Positions 8,858 to 17,804 of a stretch of DNA of 64,000 nt are shown piece by piece. How positions within the stretch are numbered: the first letter of the stretch is position 1; each line of letters begins with the position of its first letter. The stretch is from Macrococcus hajekii (GTDB taxonomy: Bacteria > Bacillota > Bacilli > Staphylococcales > Staphylococcaceae). The stretch lies in NCBI RefSeq assembly GCF_004359505.1, contig NZ_SCWE01000001.1:248001-312000 (forward strand), read 5' to 3'. Under the pieces are notes generated by a model. The model ran no database searches, was not told the DNA's origin, and worked only from the letters and a program-made list of their open reading frames with translations. A program made the translations under genes and the position numbers.

Positions 8858-8953
8858 ATGTGGAATTTTGATATGTACAAGCTGGCTGCAGTACTCATTG
8901 TCTTCTCGATTATTATGCTGCTTGCTGGGATAGGTTATCTCCTGTTCTTCTAG
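8858..8953 (+). CDS. 31-aa predicted membrane peptide
   Basis: A short ORF with a strong AGGAGG site nine bases after the mutS2 stop, ATG at 8858 and TAG at 8951. The product has a short polar start (MWNFDMYK) and then one long hydrophobic helix ending at the C-terminus (IIMLLAGIGYLLFF). Position and ribosome-binding site suggest it is translated as the last gene of the polX-mutS2 transcript. Bacillus carries a different membrane protein gene (yshE) after mutS2; I do not claim homology. Confidence 0.6.
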   Translation: MWNFDMYKLAAVLIVFSIIMLLAGIGYLLFF

Positions 8954-8965
8954 TGAGCAAACAAA

Positions 8966-8994
8966 ATGACGAAGTCGTGCGGCCATGATATAAT
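8966..8994 (+). promoter_or_regulatory. Promoter of trxA
   Basis: ATGACG at 8966-8971, 17-bp spacer, TATAAT at 8989-8994 with an upstream TG (extended -10). It gives trxA its own start point. Confidence 0.7.
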
Positions 8995-9026
8995 TTTGAA
9001 AAATAGTATTTAAGGAGGAAATCAAC

Positions 9027-9341
9027 ATGGCATTAATTACAGCAACTGATGCAAATTTTGAAGAAAATATTAAAGAAGGCGTTACTTTAGTGGATTTCTG
9101 GGCACCTTGGTGTGGACCTTGTAAAATGATCGCCCCTGTATTAGAAGACTTAGCTGGAGACGTTGATGGTAAAGCGGACATCGTAAAAGTAAACGTGGAC
9201 GACAACCAGGCGACAGCTGCTAAATTCGAAGTAATGAGTATCCCGACTTTAATCGTCTTTAAAGATGGTCAAGCAGTGGATAAAGTAGTTGGTTTCCAAC
9301 CAAAAGAACAATTACAATCAGTTCTTGAAAAACATTTCTAA
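9027..9341 (+). CDS. trxA: Thioredoxin
   Basis: Cytoplasmic disulfide reductase that recycles ribonucleotide reductase, methionine sulfoxide reductases and peroxidases. The 104-aa product has the active site WAPWCGPCK, the cis-proline region MSIPTLIVF and the usual C-terminal LQSVLEKHF. The ribosome-binding site is AAGGAGGA. Codon choice is of the highly expressed type. It is monocistronic, between its own promoter and a terminator. Confidence 0.97.
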   Translation: MALITATDANFEENIKEGVTLVDFWAPWCGPCKMIAPVLEDLAGDVDGKADIVKVNVDDNQATAAKFEVMSIPTLIVFKDGQAVDKVVGFQPKEQLQSVLEKHF

Positions 9342-9351
9342 ATTGAACTTG

Positions 9352-9378
9352 AAAAAAGAGCCTCGGCTCTTTTTTTTT
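9352..9378 (+). terminator. Intrinsic terminator after trxA
   Basis: AAAAAAGAG / CTCTTTTTT stem around a CCTCGG apex, ending in nine T. It is symmetric enough to work in both directions. Confidence 0.88.
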
Positions 9379-9395
9379 GGAATAGTGGTGATTAA

Positions 9396-11195
9396 ATGGA
9401 AGATTATCAATTAAATATTAAACATAAACTGGCTGTTTTACCGATGGAACCTGGCTGCTATCTGATGAAAGACAGACAGAATGAAATTATTTATGTCGGT
9501 AAAGCTAAAAATTTAAGAAATCGGGTACGTTCATACTTTACAGGGGCGCATGATGAGAAGACGACTCGACTGGTCGGTGAAATAAGGGATTTTGAATTTA
9601 TCGTAACCAGTACAGAAATTGAATCGCTGCTGCTCGAGCTGACGCTGATTAAAAAACATTATCCGCGTTACAACATTATGCTGAAAGATGATAAGAGTTA
9701 CCCGTATATTAAAATTACAAAAGAGAAGCATCCGAGGCTCTTTGTCACGCGCCAGGTCAAGAAGAATACCGGTAAATATTTTGGTCCTTATCCTAATGCC
9801 TATGCGGCTCAGGAAACGAAGAAACTGCTGGATCGCATCATTCCGTTCAGAAAATGCAATAAGATGCCTGATAGACTCTGCCTGTATTACCATATCGGGC
9901 AATGTCTAGGTCCGTGTGTCTATGATGTCGAGGAACGAGAATATCAGGAGATGATTCAGACGGTCAGTCAGTTCCTGAGCGGAGAAGATACAACGATTGT
10001 CGAAGACCTGAAGGCGAAGATGTCAGCAGCGAGTGAGGCACTGAACTTTGAACAGGCGAAGGAATATCGTGACCTGATCAGTCATGTGGAGTCGCTGATG
10101 TTCAAACAGAAGATGATGACGGCAGATATGACGGTGCGAGATATTTTCGGTTATAGCGTCGACAAAGGCTGGATGTGCGTACAAGTTTTCTTTATCAGAC
10201 AAGGTAACCTGATTGAACGTAATGTATCCATGGTTCCGCTGATGGAAGACCCGAAAGATGCATTCTATACGTTCATCGGTCAGTTTTATCAGCTGGACCA
10301 GCACCTTCTGCCTGGAGAAGTTCATGTGCAGGCAGGTCTGGATGTTGAAGTGATCAAGTCAGTGGTCGATACAAAGGTTGTTCAGCCGCTCAGAGGAAAG
10401 AAGAAGGAAATGGTCGAACTTGCGAAGAAGAATGCGGATATTGCGCTCTCCAATAAATTTGAGATTATTAAGCGTGATGAATCACGAACGATTCACGCCA
10501 TCGAAGAACTGGGGACGGCGATGGGTATTCCGACGCCCATTCGTATTGATGCCTTTGATAACTCCAATATACAAGGGGTAGATCCGGTTTCTGCTATGAT
10601 TTCCTTCATTGACGGTAAACCGAGCAAAAAAGATTATCGCAAATATAAAATCAAAACAGTCGTAGGACCTGATGACTATAAATCAATGGCTGAAGTAGTG
10701 AGAAGACGTTATACTCGTGTCTTGAGAGAAGAGCTGCCACTGCCAGATCTGATCATCATTGACGGGGGCAAGGGACATATGAATATTGTGACCAGTGTGC
10801 TGCAGAATGAGCTGGGACTGGATATCCCGGTTGCCGGCCTGAAGAAAAATGCCAAGCACCAGACGGCAGAGCTGTTATACGGAGATGATGCAGATATCAT
10901 CCCGCTCGATAAAAAAGGACAGGCATTCTATCTGCTGCAGCGAATCCAGGATGAGGTCCATCGCTTTGCGATCACTTTCCATCGTCAGACGAGACAGAAA
11001 ACGGGCCTTCAGTCACAGCTGGATACGATTCCTGGCATTGGTCCGAAGCGTAAACAGCAGCTGATCAGACATTTTGGTTCAACTAAACGGATCAAGGAAG
11101 CACGAAAAGAAGAATTGACGGCACTCGGTATCCCGAAAGGAACAGCCGATCTGATACTTGAAACATTGAATAGTCCTGAAGAAAAACAGTCCTGA
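9396..11195 (+). CDS. uvrC: Excinuclease ABC subunit C
   Basis: UvrC makes both incisions in nucleotide excision repair. The 599-aa protein has an N-terminal GIY-YIG nuclease domain ([23 protein letters not shown] split around residues 16-45), a UVR motif at about 205-232 that binds UvrB, an RNase H-like 5' nuclease domain from about 380 ([12 protein letters not shown]) and C-terminal helix-hairpin-helix motifs ([15 protein letters not shown]). It starts just after the trxA terminator with GTGGTG as ribosome-binding site. trxA-uvrC-sdhCAB adjacency is common in Bacillales. Confidence 0.96.
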   Translation: MEDYQLNIKHKLAVLPMEPGCYLMKDRQNEIIYVGKAKNLRNRVRSYFTGAHDEKTTRLVGEIRDFEFIVTSTEIESLLLELTLIKKHYPRYNIMLKDDKSYPYIKITKEKHPRLFVTRQVKKNTGKYFGPYPNAYAAQETKKLLDRIIPFRKCNKMPDRLCLYYHIGQCLGPCVYDVEEREYQEMIQTVSQFLSGEDTTIVEDLKAKMSAASEALNFEQAKEYRDLISHVESLMFKQKMMTADMTVRDIFGYSVDKGWMCVQVFFIRQGNLIERNVSMVPLMEDPKDAFYTFIGQFYQLDQHLLPGEVHVQAGLDVEVIKSVVDTKVVQPLRGKKKEMVELAKKNADIALSNKFEIIKRDESRTIHAIEELGTAMGIPTPIRIDAFDNSNIQGVDPVSAMISFIDGKPSKKDYRKYKIKTVVGPDDYKSMAEVVRRRYTRVLREELPLPDLIIIDGGKGHMNIVTSVLQNELGLDIPVAGLKKNAKHQTAELLYGDDADIIPLDKKGQAFYLLQRIQDEVHRFAITFHRQTRQKTGLQSQLDTIPGIGPKRKQQLIRHFGSTKRIKEARKEELTALGIPKGTADLILETLNSPEEKQS

Positions 11196-11209
11196 CCGGG
11201 CTGTTTTTT
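11185..11209 (+). terminator. Intrinsic terminator overlapping the end of uvrC
   Basis: Stem AACAGTCC / GGGCTGTT (8 bp with a G-U pair), loop TGACC, then a T run. The left arm contains the last codons and stop of uvrC. Confidence 0.85.
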
Positions 11210-11218
11210 AACATTTAA

Positions 11219-11233
11219 TGAGAATTATTCTCA
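11219..11233. promoter_or_regulatory. Fur-like operator (7-1-7 palindrome) upstream of sdhCAB
   Basis: TGAGAATTATTCTCA is a perfect 7-1-7 inverted repeat. It differs from the Gram-positive Fur consensus (TGATAAT-N-ATTATCA) at one position per half. It lies 167 bp before the sdhC start and about 80 bp upstream of the best sdhC promoter, so it is not placed to block that promoter directly; a second promoter or a small RNA could explain it. PerR and Zur boxes fit less well. Confidence 0.55.
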
Positions 11234-11314
11234 TGAACATATGACAAATTAATAATGTTACAATAGCCCTATAACTTTTTTCACAATCTTAATGGACTAA
11301 ATGTAATCGGTTTC

Positions 11315-11343
11315 TTGATTTGCCTGATGTTTAGGCGTACAAT
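11315..11343 (+). promoter_or_regulatory. Promoter of sdhCAB
   Basis: TTGATT at 11315-11320 and TACAAT at 11338-11343 with an ideal 17-bp spacer. Transcription would start near 11350, giving a leader of about 35 nt. Confidence 0.75.
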
Positions 11344-11385
11344 AGTTTGTGATGATTTACAAGAAAATATTAAGGGGGACTTCGC

Positions 11386-12000
11386 TTGGCGAATTCAGAA
11401 CAATCATTTGCATTACGCAGGCTTCATTCTTTACTTGGTGTCTTACCGATTGGTGTCTTTTTAGTTCAGCATTTATTCATCAATCATTTTGCAATTTACG
11501 GGGAGGAAAGTTTCAATAAGGCCTCAGATTTCATGGGTGGACTGCCACTGAAATTAGTGCTTGAAACGGTTATTATCTATATCCCGATTCTGTTCCATGC
11601 GATTTACGGTATTTATATTGCATTTACAGCCAAAAATAATATCGGACATTATTCAACGTTCCGTAACTGGATGTTCCTGTTGCAACGCGTAACAGGTGTC
11701 TTCACTTTCCTATTTGTTGCGGTCCATGTCTGGCAGACGCGTGTGCAAGTTGCACTGACTGGCGCTCATGTTAACTATGACATGATGCACCAAATACTGT
11801 CTAATCCATTATTTATCATCTTCTATGTATTAGGTATTTTGAGCACAGTCTTCCACTTCGCGAATGGTTTATGGTCATTTGCTGTGACGTGGGGTATCAC
11901 ACAAAATGAAAAGTCTCAGCGTATCATGAGCTACGTTTCAATGATCATCTTTGTTCTGATTTCTGGTTTAGGTTTAATGGCATTATTCGCATTTATTTAA
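11386..12000 (+). CDS. sdhC: Succinate dehydrogenase cytochrome b558 subunit
   Basis: Membrane anchor of complex II, carrying haem b and passing electrons to menaquinone. 204 aa with five hydrophobic helices and conserved histidines (LRRLHSLLGVLPIG, FLVQHLFINHF, VAVHVWQT). Start is TTG at 11386, seven bases after an AAGGGGG ribosome-binding site; no ATG alternative fits. First gene of sdhCAB. Confidence 0.95.
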   Translation: MANSEQSFALRRLHSLLGVLPIGVFLVQHLFINHFAIYGEESFNKASDFMGGLPLKLVLETVIIYIPILFHAIYGIYIAFTAKNNIGHYSTFRNWMFLLQRVTGVFTFLFVAVHVWQTRVQVALTGAHVNYDMMHQILSNPLFIIFYVLGILSTVFHFANGLWSFAVTWGITQNEKSQRIMSYVSMIIFVLISGLGLMALFAFI

Positions 12001-12018
12001 TTTAGGGGAGTGGCATAT

Positions 12019-13785
12019 ATGGCAAACAGTAAGGTTATTGTGGTCGGCGGCGGTTTAGCCGGCCTTATGGCAACCATTAAAGCAGCTGAGCACCACACAA
12101 GCGTAGAATTATTTTCTTTAGTACCCGTTAAACGTTCACATTCTGTGTGCGCGCAAGGTGGGATTAATGGAGCTGTCAATACGAAAGGGGAAGGGGATTC
12201 ACCGTGGATTCACTTCGATGATACAGTGTATGGCGGGGATTTCCTTGCCAATCAACCACCTGTTAAAGCGATGACTGAGGCAGCACCAAGTATTATCCAT
12301 CTGCTTGACCGTATGGGTGTCATGTTCAACCGTACACCGGAAGGCTTACTTGATTTCCGTCGTTTCGGTGGGACATTACATCACCGTACTGCATTTGCAG
12401 GAGCAACAACAGGTCAGCAGTTATTATACGCACTTGATGAACAAGTCCGTCGTCACGAAGTAGACGGCTTAGTGACAAAATACGAAGGCTGGGAGTTCCT
12501 GGGCATCGTTAAAGATGATGAAGGTGTTTGCCGCGGTATTGTGGCTCAGAATTTAGTTTCATCTGAGATTCGTTCTTTTGCAGCGGATGCGGTTATTATG
12601 GCGACAGGCGGTCCGGGGATCATCTTCGGTAAATCAACAAACTCAATGATCAATACGGGTTCAGCCGCTTCAATCGTATACCAGCAAGGCGCGACTTATG
12701 CAAATGGTGAATTTATTCAGATTCACCCGACTGCTATTCCTGGTGATGACAAGTTACGTCTGATGAGTGAATCTGCTCGTGGTGAAGGTGGCCGTGTCTG
12801 GACTTATAAAGACGGTAAGCCGTGGTATTTCCTAGAGGAGAAATATCCGGATTACGGTAACCTTGTACCTCGTGATATCGCGACGCGTGAAATCTTTGAT
12901 GTCTGTGTGAACCAGAAGCTGGGTATTAATGGTGAGAACATGGTCTATCTTGACTTAAGTCACAAAGATCCGCATGAACTGGATGTTAAACTTGGCGGCA
13001 TCATCGAAATCTATGAGAAGTTCACAGGTGATGATCCACGTAAAGTACCGATGAAAATATTTCCGGCTGTTCACTATTCAATGGGCGGCATCTGGGTAGA
13101 CTATGATCAGATGACGACTATTCCGGGTCTCTTCGCTGCAGGTGAATGTGATTATTCACAGCACGGCGGTAACCGACTCGGTGCCAATTCCCTGTTGTCT
13201 GCTATTTACGGGGGAATGGTTGCTGGACCGAATGCCATCAAATATATCAAGGAACTGGAAACATCTCACGAAGATGTAGCTGAAGAAATCTTTACACGTA
13301 AAGTGGAAGAAGAGCAGCGTCGTTTCGAGGCACTGATCAATATGCGTGGCAGTGAAAATGCCTACAAACTGCATAAGGAACTTGGAGAAATTATGACAGC
13401 GAATGTAACGGTAGTACGTCATAATGACAAGTTGATTGAGACGGATAAGAAAATCGTCGAACTGATGCAACGTTATCAGGATATTGATATGGAAGATACA
13501 GCGACATGGAGCAACCAGGCAGTGTTCTTTACACGTCAGTTATGGAATATGCTTGTCCTGGCTCGTGTGATGACGATTGGTGCTTACAACCGTAATGAAT
13601 CACGTGGTGCGCACTATAAACCTGAATTCCCGAAACGTAATGACGAAGAATGGCTGAAAACAACAATGGCGACATTCGATGGGGCAATGAATCCACCGAT
13701 TTTCAATTATGCAGATGTTGATGTCAGCCTGATTCCACCGCGTGTACGTGACTACTCTAAATCAGCAAAAGGGGGTAAACATTAA
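12019..13785 (+). CDS. sdhA: Succinate dehydrogenase flavoprotein subunit
   Basis: Oxidises succinate to fumarate on covalently bound FAD. N-terminal dinucleotide fold VVGGGLAGLMA, the flavin-linking histidine in KRSHSVCAQGG, substrate motif QIHPTAIPGDD and SESARGEGG, and the C-terminal NESRGAHYKPEFPKR. The ATG at 12019 is chosen (GGGGAG eight bases before); a GTG at 12010 overlaps that site. This gives 588 aa, the usual staphylococcal length. Its stop overlaps the sdhB start (TAATG). Confidence 0.97.
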   Translation: MANSKVIVVGGGLAGLMATIKAAEHHTSVELFSLVPVKRSHSVCAQGGINGAVNTKGEGDSPWIHFDDTVYGGDFLANQPPVKAMTEAAPSIIHLLDRMGVMFNRTPEGLLDFRRFGGTLHHRTAFAGATTGQQLLYALDEQVRRHEVDGLVTKYEGWEFLGIVKDDEGVCRGIVAQNLVSSEIRSFAADAVIMATGGPGIIFGKSTNSMINTGSAASIVYQQGATYANGEFIQIHPTAIPGDDKLRLMSESARGEGGRVWTYKDGKPWYFLEEKYPDYGNLVPRDIATREIFDVCVNQKLGINGENMVYLDLSHKDPHELDVKLGGIIEIYEKFTGDDPRKVPMKIFPAVHYSMGGIWVDYDQMTTIPGLFAAGECDYSQHGGNRLGANSLLSAIYGGMVAGPNAIKYIKELETSHEDVAEEIFTRKVEEEQRRFEALINMRGSENAYKLHKELGEIMTANVTVVRHNDKLIETDKKIVELMQRYQDIDMEDTATWSNQAVFFTRQLWNMLVLARVMTIGAYNRNESRGAHYKPEFPKRNDEEWLKTTMATFDGAMNPPIFNYADVDVSLIPPRVRDYSKSAKGGKH

Positions 13786-14549
13786 TGGCAGAAAAGACAA
13801 TCGAACTGGTCATCAGACGTCAGGTCAATCCTGAGTCTGCACCGTATGATGAGACATTCATCATCCCTTACCGTCCGAATATGAATGTTATCGCAGCCCT
13901 GATGGAGATTCAGCGTAATCCAGTCAACGCTAAAGGTGAAAAGACAACACCTGTCACTTGGGACATGAACTGTCTTGAAGAAGTATGTGGTGCCTGCTCA
14001 ATGGTCATCAATGGCAAAGCGCGACAATCATGTTCAGCAATCATCGATACTCTGGAGCAGCCGATTAAACTTGAACCGATGGCTACATTCCCTGTGATGC
14101 GTGATTTACAAGTCGACCGTTCTAAAATGTTCGACAACTTGAAACGTGTTAAAGCATGGGTACCTATTGATGGTACATACGACCTTGGACCAGGTCCACG
14201 TATGCCTGAGAAACAGCGTCAGACCGCTTATGAATTATCAAAATGTATGACTTGCGGTGTCTGTCTTGAAGTTTGTCCGAACGTCAATAAGAATTCAAAC
14301 TTCATGGGTGCACAGCCGATTTCCCAAGTCCGCCTGTTCAATCTTCATCCGACAGGAAAGATGAATAAAGATGAACGTCTTCATGCACTGATGGGTGACG
14401 GTGGTCTTGCAGAATGTGGGAACTCACAGAACTGTGTTAAAGCATGTCCAAAAGGTATTCCGCTTACAACAAGTATTGCAGCAATGAACCGTCAGACGAA
14501 CTTCCAGTTATTTAAATCATTCTTTGGCTCAGATTATCAGGTCAATTAA
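13785..14549 (+). CDS. sdhB: Succinate dehydrogenase iron-sulfur subunit
   Basis: Electron relay of complex II. Shows the [2Fe-2S] cysteines in CLEEVCGACSMVI, then the [4Fe-4S] and [3Fe-4S] ligands in CMTCGVCLEVCP and CGNSQNCVKACPKGIP. 254 aa. Translationally coupled to sdhA by a one-base overlap and followed by a strong terminator. Confidence 0.96.
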   Translation: MAEKTIELVIRRQVNPESAPYDETFIIPYRPNMNVIAALMEIQRNPVNAKGEKTTPVTWDMNCLEEVCGACSMVINGKARQSCSAIIDTLEQPIKLEPMATFPVMRDLQVDRSKMFDNLKRVKAWVPIDGTYDLGPGPRMPEKQRQTAYELSKCMTCGVCLEVCPNVNKNSNFMGAQPISQVRLFNLHPTGKMNKDERLHALMGDGGLAECGNSQNCVKACPKGIPLTTSIAAMNRQTNFQLFKSFFGSDYQVN

Positions 14550-14554
14550 TACTT

Positions 14555-14589
14555 GAGACAGGTGAGAATTCTCGCCTGTCTCTTTTTTT
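14555..14589 (+). terminator. Intrinsic terminator of sdhCAB
   Basis: 12-bp stem (14555-14566 with 14571-14582, one G-U pair), AATT loop, seven T. Confidence 0.93.
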
Positions 14590-14626
14590 GATATGATAAT
14601 AATGAATAGGAAGTGAGGAAGTCAGA

Positions 14627-15058
14627 ATGAATAAAGAATTTATTATTCCACTTGAATATCAGTTGCGTAGAATCGCAGATTGTCTCAAGACATACGGAAG
14701 AAGACAGCTCCAGACTTACCAGCTGTCAAACACTCAGTTCATTGCTGTGCAGTGGATTTATGAACAGCCGCTGACAGTCGGTCAGCTGGCTGCCAATATG
14801 GGTATTGCTGTCTCTACTGCATCAGAGATGGTGGATCAGCTGATCAAAAAGGGATGTGTGCGCCGTGAAAAAGATAGTTCAGATAAGCGTAAAGTTAATC
14901 TCTACCCCGAGCAGAAGAGCATCGATATTATAAATGAAGTTATTTCTATGCGTCAGGCGTATCTTGATGAACTGATGGCTGATATACCTGAGGACGAGAA
15001 GAAACTGATGGCTGAAGTAGTGACTAAACTCTTCAATAAAATGGAGGGGACGGTATGA
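14627..15058 (+). CDS. MarR-family transcriptional regulator
   Basis: 143-aa winged-helix protein. The recognition region is [23 protein letters not shown] followed by the wing [17 protein letters not shown], split here only for description; flanking helices form the dimer interface. Ligand and targets are unknown. GAGGAAGT precedes the ATG. It overlaps murI by 4 bases (ATGA), so it heads a murI-rdgB-phosphoesterase operon. In B. subtilis a MarR gene (ysmB) sits before racE/murI in the same context, so this is probably its orthologue. Confidence 0.88.
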   Translation: MNKEFIIPLEYQLRRIADCLKTYGRRQLQTYQLSNTQFIAVQWIYEQPLTVGQLAANMGIAVSTASEMVDQLIKKGCVRREKDSSDKRKVNLYPEQKSIDIINEVISMRQAYLDELMADIPEDEKKLMAEVVTKLFNKMEGTV

Positions 15059-15864
15059 AAAGTATTGGTGTGATTGATTCAGGCATGGGCGGTCTGACCG
15101 TCGCCAAGGAAATTATGCGTCAGTTACCTAATGAGACCATCAGTTATTTAGGTGATGTAGCGCGCTGCCCGTACGGACCTAGAAGCGGAGCGGAAGTCAG
15201 ACAGTTTACGATTGAAATGGCACAGTTTTTAATGAAGAAAGAGATTAAAATGCTGGTCATTGCCTGTAACACTGCAACAGCTGTTGCTTTGAAACCACTG
15301 CAGGAGATGCTGTCAATCCCGGTGATTGGCGTTATTGAACCCGGTGCCCGCACAGCACTGATGACGACAAGAAATCAACATGTGCTTGTCTTAGGGACTG
15401 AAGGTACAGTGAAATCAGATGCTTACCGGAAAACGATTCAGGCTATCAACCCGGAAGTCGATGTTAAAAGCGTTGCCTGTCCTCATTTTGTACCTCTTGT
15501 CGAGCAGATACGATACAAGGATCCGGTTGTCACTAATATCATTATTCATCAGACTTTAAAGGCATGGCGTAAGGAGTCAGCTGATACTGTGATTTTAGGA
15601 TGTACGCACTATCCACTGCTTAAAAACTATATTGAGGATTACTTCAATCACCAGAAAACAGTTATTTCATCTGGACTTGAGACAGCACGTGAAGTGAGTG
15701 CGTTACTGACATTCAGCCAGGAGCATGCCCCTTATACGCAGCATAAAAATCACCAGTTCTATGTCAATGGAGATGCCGAGAAATTTACCCGTGTTGCACG
15801 GGAATGGCTGGAGGATCCAGAGCTGGTCGTCCAAACGATAAATTTACAGGAGGAATTATTATGA
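15055..15864 (+). CDS. murI: Glutamate racemase
   Basis: Makes D-glutamate for peptidoglycan. The N-terminal signature [13 protein letters not shown], the catalytic cysteine near residue 71 (IACNTATA) and the second near 183 ([10 protein letters not shown]) are all present. 269 aa, normal length. Its start overlaps the MarR stop and its end overlaps the rdgB start by 4 bases. Confidence 0.96.
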   Translation: MKSIGVIDSGMGGLTVAKEIMRQLPNETISYLGDVARCPYGPRSGAEVRQFTIEMAQFLMKKEIKMLVIACNTATAVALKPLQEMLSIPVIGVIEPGARTALMTTRNQHVLVLGTEGTVKSDAYRKTIQAINPEVDVKSVACPHFVPLVEQIRYKDPVVTNIIIHQTLKAWRKESADTVILGCTHYPLLKNYIEDYFNHQKTVISSGLETAREVSALLTFSQEHAPYTQHKNHQFYVNGDAEKFTRVAREWLEDPELVVQTINLQEELL

Positions 15865-16439
15865 AAGATATTGTTATCGCAACAGGAAATAAAGGAAAGA
15901 TTAATGATTTCAAACATATCTTCCCGGATTACAATGTCATCGGTATCACAAGTCTGCTGCCTGATTTTGATGTGGAGGAGACAGGTGATACTTTTGAAGA
16001 CAATGCAGCATTGAAAGCTGAGGCAGCCAGTCATCTGCTGGGTAAGGCAGTTATTGCTGATGATTCAGGACTGGCAGTTGACGCACTGGACGGGGCACCC
16101 GGTATTTATTCGGCACGCTATGCTGGTGAGAATAAAGATGATGCTGCGAACATTGATTTACTGCTTAAAAATATGGCCGGACAACAGAACCGCTCAGCTC
16201 GCTTTGTCTGCGTCATTGCTCTCAGCGAGCCGGGTCAGGAAACGAAAACGTTCCGCGGGGAAGCTGAAGGTGTCATTGCAGAAGAACGCAGAGGAGAAAA
16301 TGGGTTTGGTTATGATCCGGTTTTCTATCTACCTGAGCGCCAGCTGATGATGGCAGAACTAACAGCCGACGAGAAAGCTGAAATCAGTCATCGCAGAAAG
16401 GCGATAGATCAACTGAAAGAATATTTGAGCAAGGAGTGA
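15861..16439 (+). CDS. rdgB: XTP/dITP diphosphatase (RdgB/HAM1 family)
   Basis: Hydrolyses non-canonical purine triphosphates to keep inosine and xanthosine out of DNA. The protein starts [13 protein letters not shown], with the nucleotide-binding lysines, and contains [12 protein letters not shown] and GFGYDPVF. The ATG at 15861 with AGGAGG nine bases upstream is preferred over an upstream extension inside murI, giving 192 aa. Confidence 0.95.
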   Translation: MKDIVIATGNKGKINDFKHIFPDYNVIGITSLLPDFDVEETGDTFEDNAALKAEAASHLLGKAVIADDSGLAVDALDGAPGIYSARYAGENKDDAANIDLLLKNMAGQQNRSARFVCVIALSEPGQETKTFRGEAEGVIAEERRGENGFGYDPVFYLPERQLMMAELTADEKAEISHRRKAIDQLKEYLSKE

Positions 16440-16444
16440 AGAGC

Positions 16445-16927
16445 ATGAAATGGGTGATTGTAAGCGATAATCATGGGATGGAGCATATATTGACTGATAT
16501 TAAGGTGATTCATGAAGATGCAGACTATTTTATTCATTTAGGTGATTCTGAATTCAGTCCGGAGAATCTGGAACTGAAAGACTATATAACAGTTAAAGGG
16601 AACTGTGATTACAATGGTTTTGATAATGAGCGAGTGATTGAAGGCGAACTGAATGCTTTTATGACACATGGTCATCTCTATTCAGTTAATACCAGCCGGG
16701 AATCACTGTCAGCAGCGGCACGTGCGGCAGGCTGCGTCATTGCTTTATACGGACACACTCATATTCGCAGAGTAGAGGAAATAGACGGCGTTCTATGCAT
16801 CAATCCAGGAAGTATTGCACAATCGAGAAGTGAAGAACGGGAAACCTATGCTGTATTATCGGATAAAGAACTATTGTTTTATGATCAAAATCACCGAATT
16901 TTTGCTAAAGAGCGCCTTAACGTGTAA
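16445..16927 (+). CDS. YfcE/MJ0936-type metallophosphoesterase
   Basis: 160-aa calcineurin-like phosphoesterase. Metal-binding motifs appear in order: SDNHG, HLGDSE, KGNCDY, THGHLYSV and YGHTHI. Substrate unknown; relatives cleave phosphodiesters in vitro. The ATG at 16445 has AAGGAG eight bases upstream; a GTG at 16436 is less likely. It follows rdgB by 5 bases, as ysnB follows rdgB in Bacillus. Confidence 0.9.
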   Translation: MKWVIVSDNHGMEHILTDIKVIHEDADYFIHLGDSEFSPENLELKDYITVKGNCDYNGFDNERVIEGELNAFMTHGHLYSVNTSRESLSAAARAAGCVIALYGHTHIRRVEEIDGVLCINPGSIAQSRSEERETYAVLSDKELLFYDQNHRIFAKERLNV

Positions 16928-16956
16928 AAATGCTGCAATAACATTAGAAAAGGTTG

Positions 16957-16986
16957 TTGACTTTCCAGTTCAAACTTGATTATAAT
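16957..16986 (+). promoter_or_regulatory. Promoter of tRNA-Arg
   Basis: TTGACT at 16957-16962 and TATAAT at 16981-16986, 18-bp spacer; about 20 bp before the mature tRNA. Confidence 0.8.
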
Positions 16987-17006
16987 TAATCTTGTCTTGA
17001 AATTGA

Positions 17007-17080
<74 letters not shown>

Positions 17081-17085
17081 CTAAC

Positions 17086-17117
17086 AAAAGGAAATGTGAA
17101 CATTCACATTTCCTTTT
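17086..17117 (+). terminator. Intrinsic terminator after tRNA-Arg
   Basis: Near-perfect stem of about 13 bp (AGGAAATGTGAA with TTCACATTTCCT) followed by a T run. Confidence 0.9.
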
Positions 17118-17183
17118 TTATTTGTCTGATGACACTATTTCGTTTAAACTTTAATTAACTACCTATAGATAAGGGGCAGAATA

Positions 17184-17804
17184 ATGAACAAATATGATGA
17201 AGAAATTATTGTGGTTGACCGGGAAACAATCTTCAGCCATGAGAAAAATGCCTTTAATGGCTTCATTACAATAGAAGATCAGCGCGCACTTGAGATATTT
17301 GAAACACTTTCAAGATATGAAGTGAAGCGTCGAGGTGATATGGAAGAAGCACCTGCCTATAAACAGCTGATTTCATATTGTATCCTTGAAAATGAAGAAG
17401 ATGAAGTGCTCGTCTATAAGCGTCTGACAGGCGGCGGTGAAGAACGTCTTCATGGTTTGAGCTCTATTGGTGTAGGCGGTCATATGAATCAGTCAGACCA
17501 TGATGATATCGAACGCACACTGATTGAAAATGCACGTCGTGAACTTGCAGAAGAAGTCGGTTTAACGGATATACCGGACAGTGACCTTGAGCTAATCGGC
17601 TTTATTAATGATGATGGTGACGAAGTAGGCCGTGTACATATCGGTCTCGTTTTCAGAATCAAAGTAGAGCGAGAGAGTATACGCGCAGTTGAAACCGATA
17701 CATTATCCATAGAGTGGATTGATAAAAATCGTCTGATGGATATACCAGCATATGAAACATGGAGTCGTCTCATTATAGAGTCGATTTACATGTCTGGACA
17801 TTAA
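17184..17804 (+). CDS. Nudix hydrolase-like protein
   Basis: 206 aa with a Nudix-box-like segment near residues 95-125 (GGHMNQ ... RRELAEEVGL); the spacing before the REL motif is one residue longer than the canonical box. Substrate not predictable. It starts soon after the tRNA-Arg terminator and its stop overlaps the next gene (TAATG), so the two form a pair. Confidence 0.75.
   Translation: MNKYDEEIIVVDRETIFSHEKNAFNGFITIEDQRALEIFETLSRYEVKRRGDMEEAPAYKQLISYCILENEEDEVLVYKRLTGGGEERLHGLSSIGVGGHMNQSDHDDIERTLIENARRELAEEVGLTDIPDSDLELIGFINDDGDEVGRVHIGLVFRIKVERESIRAVETDTLSIEWIDKNRLMDIPAYETWSRLIIESIYMSGH

Noticed and set aside
8624-9205. 193-codon reverse-strand ORF across mutS2 and trxA
   Set aside because: Antisense shadow of two well-defined genes and crosses the trxA promoter.
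11241-11264. Promoter ATGACA...TACAAT next to the Fur-like box
   Set aside because: Spacer is only 12 bp, too short for sigma-A; a different -35 might exist but was not found.
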